From assembly GCA_045537575.1 (NCBI GenBank), contig JAZSPU010000014.1, forward strand, positions 1-31,844: a stretch of 31,844 bases of DNA. The letters run 5' to 3'. Of the stretch, positions 7,582-14,674 are shown in pieces. Source of the DNA: SIG607 sp045537575 (lineage in GTDB: Bacteria > Bacillota > Clostridia > Oscillospirales > Acutalibacteraceae). The notes below the pieces were generated by a model. It did no database searches. It was not told where the DNA came from and worked only from the letters and a program-made list of their open reading frames with translations. The translations under genes and the position numbers were made by a program. Position 1 is the stretch's first letter; the number at the start of each line of letters is the position of its first letter.

Positions 7582-8316
7582 ATGATAAAATTTGAAGCAT
7601 ACGTTGTCGGAAGCGGTGAGACCGAGGGCTATAAAGCCTTAAAAGCCACCATTCCTCAGGATGATAAATATATGCATTTTCGTTTGGACGGAGGCTGTCT
7701 TAAAGACTGTGATGATATTTTTTTCGTAGCACACGAAGACGGCAAAGCTCTTTGCAGAATTTGGATGGGTTATCCAAGACATGAAAATGCTATAGCAAAT
7801 TGGGGAGCAGTTTATACCCTTGAAGAATGCAGAGGAAAGGGTATTTGTAATAAAACCCTTGCTTTCTGTATGGAAGAAATAGAAAAACTTAAAAACTCGC
7901 CTTTAGGTCTTTTTTGTACTTCAGGGCAGCAGTGGGTTACCGATATGTATTTGAAATTCGGCTTTACCACCGCTATAACAGGCCAGACTAAAGGGCCTCT
8001 TTACCGTCCGTTAGCAGATAGCCCCAAAACCTTTAGGGAATTTTGTGATAACTACTTTACCCCTGCAAAATCCCTTCATACCGTAAAGGCAACTTGGGAG
8101 TGGAGAAATGAAATAGACTGCCTACTTAACTTTGCTATGAGGGAAAACGGTCTTGATTATGCCATTAACGGCACACGCGATCTGTATAGCCTTCTTTTTA
8201 ACGGCACAGAAAAGGACGTAAGAGCTATTCTTACCGATACAAATAAATGCGTTGGCTGGATGATAGACGGACAGTATTCCATTCATCCCATTTATAAAGA
8301 TATGAAGATAGATTAA
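7582..8316 (+). CDS. GNAT-like N-acetyltransferase protein with extra C-terminal domain
   Basis: A 244-residue cytoplasmic protein. Residues ~40-135 look like a GNAT fold: a strand with AHEDGKALCRIWMGYP, then WGAVYTLEECRGKGICNKTL, where RGKGICN matches the acetyl-CoA pyrophosphate loop (Q/R-x2-G-x-G/A), then MYLKFGFTTA. The remaining ~100 residues (from about the TFREFCDNYF segment) match nothing I recognise. The substrate is unknown. The start at 7582 is supported by AAAGGAG eight bases upstream; earlier in-frame codons lack a ribosome site. It is a single-gene unit closed by a strong terminator. Confidence 0.75.
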   Translation: MIKFEAYVVGSGETEGYKALKATIPQDDKYMHFRLDGGCLKDCDDIFFVAHEDGKALCRIWMGYPRHENAIANWGAVYTLEECRGKGICNKTLAFCMEEIEKLKNSPLGLFCTSGQQWVTDMYLKFGFTTAITGQTKGPLYRPLADSPKTFREFCDNYFTPAKSLHTVKATWEWRNEIDCLLNFAMRENGLDYAINGTRDLYSLLFNGTEKDVRAILTDTNKCVGWMIDGQYSIHPIYKDMKID

Positions 8317-8344
8317 AAAACAGGCTCTTTCGAGCCTGTTTTTT
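8315..8344 (+). terminator. Intrinsic terminator
   Basis: AACAGGCTC, loop TTTC (8328-8331), GAGCCTGTT and a T run, with the matching A run overlapping the stop codon of the GNAT gene. Confidence 0.92.
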
Positions 8345-8346
8345 AA

Positions 8347-8488
8347 TAGGGAATAGGGCTGTGCTGCGCACAGAGGGAAGAGGGCATAGGGAAAAAGGGA
8401 ATAGGGGATAGAAAACTTTTCCCTCGTCCCTAATCCCTAATCCCTACTCCCTACTCCCTGTATCGCGACGCGATACCCCTAATCCCTC
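8347..8488. repeat. Intergenic GC-rich mosaic repeat, copy A
   Basis: The left half is a series of GGGAATAGGG-like units with hairpin CTGTGC/GCACAG (8359-8373). The right half is CCCTAATCCCTACTCCC-like units ending in the perfect hairpin GTATCGC/GCGATAC (8460-8476). The two halves are broadly complementary. The right half recurs at 20195-20259, and 8416-8438 recurs inverted at 18514-18536 with one mismatch. It has no coding potential. Confidence 0.75.
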
Positions 8489-8499
8489 ATAAATTCTAT

Positions 8500-8528
8500 T
8501 TGACATTAGTCAATAATTATTGTAAAAT
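8500..8528 (+). promoter_or_regulatory. SigA promoter of the pyrH-polC operon
   Basis: TTGACA (8500-8505), 17 bases, then TAAAAT (8523-8528) with TG just before it. It is the only strong promoter seen ahead of the eight-gene cluster. rpsB-tsf, which often precede pyrH, are absent. Confidence 0.75.
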
Positions 8529-8572
8529 ATAATAGAATAATATAAAGAATAAAACCGAAGGGTAGGATGTTT

Positions 8573-9277
8573 ATGAAACCGGTCTATAAACGAGTTCTTT
8601 TAAAGCTTTCAGGCGAGGCTCTTGCAGGCAGTAAGGGCAGCGGTCTTGACTTTGACAAGGTTGTTGAAATTTGCGAAAGTATTAAAAAATGCGTTGATAT
8701 GGGCGTTGAAATCGCTATTGTTGTAGGCGGCGGCAACTTCTGGAGAGGAAGAAGCAGCGGAAAAATGGACAGAACAAGAGCCGACCATATGGGAATGCTT
8801 GCTACAAGCATAAACGCTTTGGCTGTTGCTGACGGTCTTGAGCAGGTTGGCGTTACTGCAAGGGTGCAGACCGCTATTGAAATGAGACAAATAGCAGAGC
8901 TTTATATCAGAAATAAGGCTGTAAGACATCTTGAAAAGGGCAGAGTAGTTGTTTTCGGTTGCGGAACCGGTAATCCCTTCTTTTCTACCGATACTGCTGC
9001 AGCGCTGAGAGCTGCCGAAATAGATGCCGACGTTATCTTTAAGGCAACCAACGTTGACGGTGTTTATGACAGCGATCCCAAAATTAATCCCAATGCCAAG
9101 AAGTTTGACACCCTTTCCCATCTTGACGTGCTTCAGAAGGAGCTTCACGTTATGGACAGTACAGCCGCTTCTCTTTGTATGGATAACGGCATTGAAATTC
9201 TTGTATTTAACCTTGATAAGCCCGATAACATTGTTAGCGCTATGGTGGGCGAAAATATTGGTACAGTTGTAAAATAA
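8573..9277 (+). CDS. pyrH: UMP kinase (uridylate kinase)
   Basis: A 234-residue amino-acid-kinase-fold enzyme that phosphorylates UMP to UDP. Signatures are VLLKLSGEALAG at the N-terminus, VVGGGNFWRGR, the MGMLATSINALA helix, and GTGNPFFSTDTAA followed by DVIFKATNVDGVYDSDP. The ATG at 8573 is preferred because the family normally starts close to the YKRVLLKLSGEA strand; an ATG at 8567 is also possible with GAAGGG upstream. It is the first gene of the cluster, and frr follows after 19 bases, the usual Firmicutes neighbour. Confidence 0.97.
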   Translation: MKPVYKRVLLKLSGEALAGSKGSGLDFDKVVEICESIKKCVDMGVEIAIVVGGGNFWRGRSSGKMDRTRADHMGMLATSINALAVADGLEQVGVTARVQTAIEMRQIAELYIRNKAVRHLEKGRVVVFGCGTGNPFFSTDTAAALRAAEIDADVIFKATNVDGVYDSDPKINPNAKKFDTLSHLDVLQKELHVMDSTAASLCMDNGIEILVFNLDKPDNIVSAMVGENIGTVVK

Positions 9278-9296
9278 TTATATTTGGAGGATATTT

Positions 9297-9851
9297 ATGG
9301 ATAACTTAATTAAGAACACAGAACAGAGAATGGATAAATCCCTCGATGCTCTTGACAGAGATTATAAAGCAGTAAGAGTAGGCAGAGCAAACGCATCTGT
9401 ACTTGACAGAATTAACGTTGACTATTACGGCGTTCCTACTCCCATTCAGCAGATGGCGGCAATTTCAATGCCCGAACCCAGAATTCTTATGATTAAGCCT
9501 TGGGATGCTACCACCTTAAAGGAAATCGAAAAGGCTATTCTTACCTCCGATATCGGTATTAATCCTCAGAATGACGGTACCGCTATACGTCTTAACTTCC
9601 CACCCCTTACCGAAGAGAGAAGAAAAGAAATCGTTAAAGAGGTTAAGAAAATGGCAGAGGACGGCAAGGTTGCTGTTCGTAATATAAGAAGAGATGCCCT
9701 TGAAAAGCTAAAGGCTATGAAGAAAAATAACGAAATCACCGAAGATGATGAGAAAAACGGAGAGAAGAAGATTCAGAATCTCACCGATAAATTCTGCAAG
9801 GAAATCGACGGTTTAGCCGCTATTAAAGAAAAAGAAGTAATCGAGATTTAA
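9297..9851 (+). CDS. frr: Ribosome recycling factor
   Basis: A 184-residue protein of standard RRF length that splits post-termination ribosomes with EF-G. The family is clear from RVGRANASVLDRI, VDYYGVPTPIQQMA, PWDATTLKEIEKAI, GTAIRLNFPPLTEERRKE and VRNIRRDA. GGAGG lies seven bases before the ATG. It sits between pyrH and uppS in the conserved order, with two bases to uppS. Confidence 0.98.
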   Translation: MDNLIKNTEQRMDKSLDALDRDYKAVRVGRANASVLDRINVDYYGVPTPIQQMAAISMPEPRILMIKPWDATTLKEIEKAILTSDIGINPQNDGTAIRLNFPPLTEERRKEIVKEVKKMAEDGKVAVRNIRRDALEKLKAMKKNNEITEDDEKNGEKKIQNLTDKFCKEIDGLAAIKEKEVIEI

Positions 9852-9853
9852 TT

Positions 9854-10570
9854 ATGTTTTTTAAGAAAAAGATTAATGATACGCCCCGGAATATTCCGGG
9901 GCATATTGCCATTATAATGGACGGAAACGGAAGATGGGCAAAGAAAAAAGGAATGCCCCGTTCCTTCGGACATATTGAAGGCGCCAGAAAGTTTAAAGAA
10001 ATTGCAAGATACTGCAATAAAATCGGTGTAAAATATCTGACGGTATATGCCTTTTCAACGGAAAATTGGAAAAGACCTAAGGAAGAAATCGAAGGAATTA
10101 TGAACCTTTTACGTGATTATCTTAAGGATTCCACCAACTTTAAAGGCGAAAATATAAAGCTTAGGTTTATTGGGGATAGGTCACTTCTTCCAAGCGATAT
10201 TGTGGCTTTGATGGAAAAAAGCGAAGCCGAAAGCAGTGATGCTACCGGTATGACCGCCTGTCTTGCCCTTAACTATGGCGGCAGAGATGAAATCAAAAAT
10301 GCCGTTAAAGGTATAGTTAAAGACGGTGTAAAGGCAGAAGATATTACCGAAGAGCTTATTTCTTCCTATCTTTATACAGCCGATTACCCCGACCCCGACC
10401 TTATTATCAGACCAAGCGGGGAATATAGGCTTTCAAATTTCCTTACTTGGCAGTCTGCCTACAGCGAATTTTATTTTGATAACGTTTTATGGCCCGATTT
10501 TTCCATAAGTGATTTAGAAAAAGCGATTGATGAATACAACCGTCGCAATCGCCGTTTCGGAGGAGTATAA
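9854..10570 (+). CDS. uppS: Undecaprenyl diphosphate synthase (cis-prenyltransferase)
   Basis: A 238-residue enzyme that adds isopentenyl units to farnesyl diphosphate to make the C55 lipid carrier for peptidoglycan. Motif MDGNGRWAKKKG carries the catalytic Asp (D23). GHIEGARKF, TVYAFSTENWKRP and the C-terminal RPSGEYRLSNFL...SEFYF are family signatures; the more usual RTSGE is RPSGE here. It is two bases from frr and from cdsA, so translation is probably coupled. The pathway link is direct: dxr and ispG in the same operon supply the isoprenoid precursors. Confidence 0.97.
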   Translation: MFFKKKINDTPRNIPGHIAIIMDGNGRWAKKKGMPRSFGHIEGARKFKEIARYCNKIGVKYLTVYAFSTENWKRPKEEIEGIMNLLRDYLKDSTNFKGENIKLRFIGDRSLLPSDIVALMEKSEAESSDATGMTACLALNYGGRDEIKNAVKGIVKDGVKAEDITEELISSYLYTADYPDPDLIIRPSGEYRLSNFLTWQSAYSEFYFDNVLWPDFSISDLEKAIDEYNRRNRRFGGV

Positions 10571-10572
10571 TT

Positions 10573-11385
10573 ATGCTAACACGTATTATTTCAGGAGCAG
10601 CTTTAATATTAGTGGTGGGAGGAATGTTTGTTTTGGGAAACTTTTTCCCCATTGCTCTTGCCGCCTTTATTGCCCTTATAACCGCTATCGGTGTGTATGA
10701 GATTTTAAATAATACAGGAATAATAAAAAAGAAAATAGCAAGTATCGGCGGCGCTGTTTTTGGCTTTGTAAACGTTTTTGCTTTGCTTTCATATACAGCG
10801 AAGCTTTGGGCAGGACTTGACAGCGCATTTTTTACCGTAATATATGCTGTTTTTGTAGTGGGAATTGCCCTTCGTTATAATAAAGAGTTCGGGCTAAACT
10901 GTATTGCGGCTGCGCTTTCCTTTCCCATAATTATTTCCTATGCATTTTCAACAGTTGCCGCTCTTTACAGCAGAGAAAACGGACTTTTTTATTTACTGCT
11001 TTTAATTAATTTTTCCTCTGTTTGCGATACGGGTGCATACTTTACGGGAGTGCTTATAGGAAAGCATAAATTATGCCCGAATATTAGTCCTAAGAAAACT
11101 ATTGAAGGCGCTGTAGGCGGCGTAGTGTGGAGTATAATCTGTTCGGTTATTCTCTGCTTTATATTCAAAAAAACCGACGTAATGCTTACTCTTTGCCTTG
11201 CTACAGTACCATTTTGTATTGTGGGAATGTTTGGTGACCTTTTTGCTTCGGTTATTAAAAGAAGTGTGAATTTAAAGGACTACGGAAGGCTTATTCCCGG
11301 ACACGGCGGAATACTTGACAGATTTGACAGCATACTGTTAATAGCGCCTGTTTTAAGTCTTTTTGTTAACGGAGGTTTACTCTGA
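10573..11385 (+). CDS. cdsA: Phosphatidate cytidylyltransferase
   Basis: A 270-residue polytopic membrane enzyme making CDP-diacylglycerol from phosphatidate and CTP. About seven or eight hydrophobic segments span the protein. The signature near the end is visible as SPKKTIEGAVGG followed by GDLFASVIKRSVNLKDYGRLIPGHGGILDRFDS, where the last Asp residues bind metal (quoted here as overlapping family blocks GDLFASVIKR and PGHGGILDRFDS). GGAGG lies at the end of uppS just before the ATG. Its TGA overlaps the dxr ATG by one base. Confidence 0.96.
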   Translation: MLTRIISGAALILVVGGMFVLGNFFPIALAAFIALITAIGVYEILNNTGIIKKKIASIGGAVFGFVNVFALLSYTAKLWAGLDSAFFTVIYAVFVVGIALRYNKEFGLNCIAAALSFPIIISYAFSTVAALYSRENGLFYLLLLINFSSVCDTGAYFTGVLIGKHKLCPNISPKKTIEGAVGGVVWSIICSVILCFIFKKTDVMLTLCLATVPFCIVGMFGDLFASVIKRSVNLKDYGRLIPGHGGILDRFDSILLIAPVLSLFVNGGLL

Positions 11386-12521
11386 TGACCGAAAAACTTA
11401 TACTTCTCGGTTCAACGGGTTCTATAGGAGTTCAGGCTTTAGAGGTTGCCCGTAAGCAAAATATTCAGGTTTCTGCTTTGGCGGCAGGTAAAAACGTCTC
11501 TTTAATGGAAGAGCAGATAAGGGAGTTTAAGCCTAAAATTGCTGTAATGAGCGACAAAGAAGCTGCAAAGGAACTTGCAATAAAGGTTAAGGATACCTCT
11601 ACCAAGGTGCTGAGCGGTGACAAGGGCGTTTTAGAAGCGGCTGCCTTTCAGGGTGATACCGTACTTAATGCCATTGTGGGAATTGCAGGACTTCGCCCCA
11701 CTATGACCGCCATTAAGGAAAAGAAAACCCTTGCACTTGCCAATAAGGAGTCCTTGGTTACAGGCGGACAGCTTGTAAAAAAGGCTTTAAGGGAAACGGG
11801 GGGGAAAATGCTTCCCGTTGACAGCGAACATTCTGCTATTTTTCAGTCCCTTCAGGGTGTGCCTGAGGGTATGATAGCAAGGCTTTTGCTGACCGCTTCG
11901 GGTGGCCCCTTCTTTTCTAAAACAAAGGATGAGCTTAAAAACGTTACGGCAAAGGATGCCCTTAAGCACCCTAACTGGAATATGGGAGCAAAAATAACAA
12001 TTGACTCTGCAACCCTTATGAATAAAGGGCTTGAGGTTATTGAGGCTGTGCATCTTTTTGATATTGACGTAGAAAAAATAGATGTGGTTATACAAAGGGA
12101 AAGCATAATTCATTCGGGAATTGAGCTTATTGACGGCGGTATGCTGGTACAAATGGGTGTGCCCGATATGAAGCTTCCCATTCAGTATGCCTTAACCTAC
12201 CCCTATAGAGCGCCCCTTAATGAAAGACTTGATTTAGTTAAGCTTAGAGAACTTACCTTCTTTGCTCCCGATACCGATACCTTCCGCTGTCTGCCCATTT
12301 GTATAAATGCCATTAAAGAGGGCGGACTTAAGCCTACAGCGGCAAACGGAGCAAACGAAATGGCGGTTGAGCTTTTCCTAAAGGGAAAAATTAAGTTTTT
12401 GGATATTGCCGAGCTTGTGGAAGCGGCAACCAATGCTCAAAAAAATAAAAATGATTTTACGTTAGACGACGTGTTCGAGGCTGATAGGTTAGCCAGAGAA
12501 TTCGTTTTAGCATCTATTTAA
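11385..12521 (+). CDS. dxr: 1-deoxy-D-xylulose 5-phosphate reductoisomerase
   Basis: A 378-residue NADPH enzyme for the committed step to MEP in isoprenoid synthesis. The N-terminal Rossmann loop is GSTGSIGVQALEV. ANKESLVTGG and VDSEHSAIFQSL hold the metal-binding Asp and Glu. ASGGPF, NMGAKITIDSATLMNKGLE and the C-terminal ANGANEMAVELFL complete the family pattern. Length is normal. The start overlaps cdsA by one base with GGAGG upstream at 11371-11375. Confidence 0.97.
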   Translation: MTEKLILLGSTGSIGVQALEVARKQNIQVSALAAGKNVSLMEEQIREFKPKIAVMSDKEAAKELAIKVKDTSTKVLSGDKGVLEAAAFQGDTVLNAIVGIAGLRPTMTAIKEKKTLALANKESLVTGGQLVKKALRETGGKMLPVDSEHSAIFQSLQGVPEGMIARLLLTASGGPFFSKTKDELKNVTAKDALKHPNWNMGAKITIDSATLMNKGLEVIEAVHLFDIDVEKIDVVIQRESIIHSGIELIDGGMLVQMGVPDMKLPIQYALTYPYRAPLNERLDLVKLRELTFFAPDTDTFRCLPICINAIKEGGLKPTAANGANEMAVELFLKGKIKFLDIAELVEAATNAQKNKNDFTLDDVFEADRLAREFVLASI

Positions 12522-12528
12522 GGATTTG

Positions 12529-13602
12529 ATGATTTTGATTTCTGCTATTGTTTCATTTTGGAATTCGGTATGGCCCTATTTGGTAGCAATACTTATATTT
12601 TTAGTGCTTATCGTAATTCACGAATTTGGACATTTTATTGTTGCAAAGCTTTTTAAAGTAAAGGTTAACGAATTTGCCGTAGGCTTCGGGCCTAAGCTCT
12701 TTAAGGTGCAGGGAAAAGAAACCCTTTACCGCTTTAACCTTGTTCCCTTTGGCGGCTATTGTGCTATGGAAGGGGAGGACGAGGAAAGCAGTGATGCAAG
12801 AGCCTTTTGTAATGCAAAGGCTTATAAGCGATTTTTAATTGTAGCGGCAGGCGCTGTTTTTAATCTTATTTTAGGACTTATAATTGTAGCAATTATAGTG
12901 TGTTCATCTAATCTTGTGGGCACAACTAAAGTCCATAGCTTCAGAGAAAATGCAGTTAGTGTTAATTCGGGATTAAAGGTACAGGATGAAATTATTGAAA
13001 TAAACGGCAGAAGAATGTACACCACCAATGATATTATGTATGCATTTACTGCAGTAAATCCCGATGAAAACGGCAAAACAACCCTTGATATGACGGTTGT
13101 TCGTGACGGAAAACACATACCCTTAAAGGTTGAATTTGACTCTGAAACCGAAAATGATATAAGCTATATTGTTCTTGATTTTAGTTTTATAGGTGAAGAA
13201 AAAACCTTTTTGAACGTAATTTCCGCCACCTTTAAAACAACCTTTTCATACTGCAGAACGGTATGGTTTTCACTAATTGATTTAATTAGCGGAAAATTCG
13301 GCATAAGCGCAGTATCGGGCCCTGTGGGAGTTACCTCTACCATAGGTCAGGCGGCAAAAATGGGGCTTATGAATATACTTCCCATTATGGCGCTTATAAC
13401 GGTAAATCTCGGTATATTTAACCTGCTTCCCGTACCTGCGTTAGATGGCGGAAGACTGTTGTTTATTTTCTTCGAAATGATAACGGGAAGAAAACTTGCA
13501 AAAAAATACGAGGGCGTTATACACGCTATAGGTCTTATTTTATTGCTTTTATTAATGGCTCTTGTTACCTTTAAGGATATATGGAGTTTAATAGCGGGGT
13601 GA
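12529..13602 (+). CDS. rseP: Site-2 metalloprotease RseP/RasP family
   Basis: A 357-residue intramembrane protease that cleaves membrane-embedded anti-sigma factors and signal-peptide remnants. HEFGH carries the zinc ligands H31 and H35 with catalytic E32 inside the first membrane helix. A single PDZ domain (about residues 135-210) follows, then the second signature NLLPVPALDGGRLLF with ligand D306, and further hydrophobic helices. The ATG at 12529 has AAGGA four bases upstream; a TTG three bases earlier is the alternative. It occupies the rasP position of the Firmicutes uppS-polC cluster. Confidence 0.95.
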   Translation: MILISAIVSFWNSVWPYLVAILIFLVLIVIHEFGHFIVAKLFKVKVNEFAVGFGPKLFKVQGKETLYRFNLVPFGGYCAMEGEDEESSDARAFCNAKAYKRFLIVAAGAVFNLILGLIIVAIIVCSSNLVGTTKVHSFRENAVSVNSGLKVQDEIIEINGRRMYTTNDIMYAFTAVNPDENGKTTLDMTVVRDGKHIPLKVEFDSETENDISYIVLDFSFIGEEKTFLNVISATFKTTFSYCRTVWFSLIDLISGKFGISAVSGPVGVTSTIGQAAKMGLMNILPIMALITVNLGIFNLLPVPALDGGRLLFIFFEMITGRKLAKKYEGVIHAIGLILLLLLMALVTFKDIWSLIAG

Positions 13603-13606
13603 AAAA

Positions 13607-14662
13607 ATGTTCACTAACGATAAAACCGTAAAGGTTAAAGTAAAAGATATTTATATAGGCGGTGGCGCACCCGTTACCGTTCAGTCTATGCTCAGCGTTC
13701 CTTCCACCGATATAAAGGGAAACGTAGAGCAGGCAAAGCGGCTTAAAGCGGCAGGGTGTGACATTATAAGGGTTGCAATTCCCGATATGGCGGCTGTGTC
13801 TTTAATTTCTGCCATAAAAAACGAGGTGGATATTCCCCTTGTAGCCGATATTCATTTTGATTATAAACTTGCCCTTGAAAGCGTAGCGGCAGGTATTGAT
13901 AAAATACGCATTAACCCCGGAAATATCGGTGACGAAAGCCGAGTAAAGCAGGTAGCAAATGCTTGTAAAGTGGCGGGGGTTCCAATTCGAATTGGTGTAA
14001 ATTCAGGCTCTTTGGAAAAGGAGATTTTGGCTCGTTTCGGCGCTCCAACCCCTGAGGCTTTAGTTGAAAGCGGACTTTATCATATATCCCTTCTTACAAA
14101 ATACGATTTTAACGATATAGTTTTATCACTTAAATCATCAAACACAAAAACTATGTTTGATGCTTATACTCTTGCCGCCCTTAAATGCCCCTATCCCTTG
14201 CATTTAGGGGTTACCGAAGCGGGAACAAGCCATATGGGTGTTATTAGAAGCGCTGCAGGAATCGGCGGACTGCTGCTGGGCGGAATAGGCGGTACCATTC
14301 GTGTATCTTTAACAGATGAGCCTGAAAGGGAAGTATATGCAGGAATTGATTTATTAAAGGCTATAGGACTAAGGAATGACGGTATTCACTTTGTTTCCTG
14401 TCCTACCTGTGGGCGAACAAGGGTTAATTTAATCGGTCTTGCAAAGGAAGCGGAGGAACGCTTTAAAAACGTAAAGAAGAATATAACCGTAGCTATAATG
14501 GGCTGTGTTGTTAACGGCCCCGGTGAAGCAAGGGAAGCAGACCTTGGTATTGCCTGTGGTGAAAAATGCGGTGTTATATTTAAAAAGGGAAAAATTATCA
14601 GCGATAAAATCCCTGAAGAAAGATTAATTAATGAGCTGAGTAAAGAAATAGAAAAATATTAA
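13607..14662 (+). CDS. ispG: 4-hydroxy-3-methylbut-2-en-1-yl diphosphate synthase
   Basis: A 351-residue [4Fe-4S] enzyme of the MEP pathway. Cluster ligands C265 and C268 (CPTCGRT), C300 (MGCVVNGPGE) and E307 match the E. coli set C270/C273/C305/E312 with a constant offset. The N-terminal TIM-barrel part has VTVQSMLSVPSTDIKGN and LVADIHFDYKLAL. GGGGTG precedes the ATG. Four bases separate it from rseP and twelve from polC; B. subtilis has proS in this slot, whereas Clostridia often carry ispG here. Confidence 0.97.
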   Translation: MFTNDKTVKVKVKDIYIGGGAPVTVQSMLSVPSTDIKGNVEQAKRLKAAGCDIIRVAIPDMAAVSLISAIKNEVDIPLVADIHFDYKLALESVAAGIDKIRINPGNIGDESRVKQVANACKVAGVPIRIGVNSGSLEKEILARFGAPTPEALVESGLYHISLLTKYDFNDIVLSLKSSNTKTMFDAYTLAALKCPYPLHLGVTEAGTSHMGVIRSAAGIGGLLLGGIGGTIRVSLTDEPEREVYAGIDLLKAIGLRNDGIHFVSCPTCGRTRVNLIGLAKEAEERFKNVKKNITVAIMGCVVNGPGEAREADLGIACGEKCGVIFKKGKIISDKIPEERLINELSKEIEKY

Positions 14663-14674
14663 AAAGGTGAGTAG

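Noticed and set aside
8347..8488. Possible CRISPR or telomere-like array of GGGAATAGGG/CCCTAATCCC units
   Set aside because: Units are short, irregular in length and lack unique spacers of constant size; no cas genes are nearby. Better described as a mosaic hairpin repeat.
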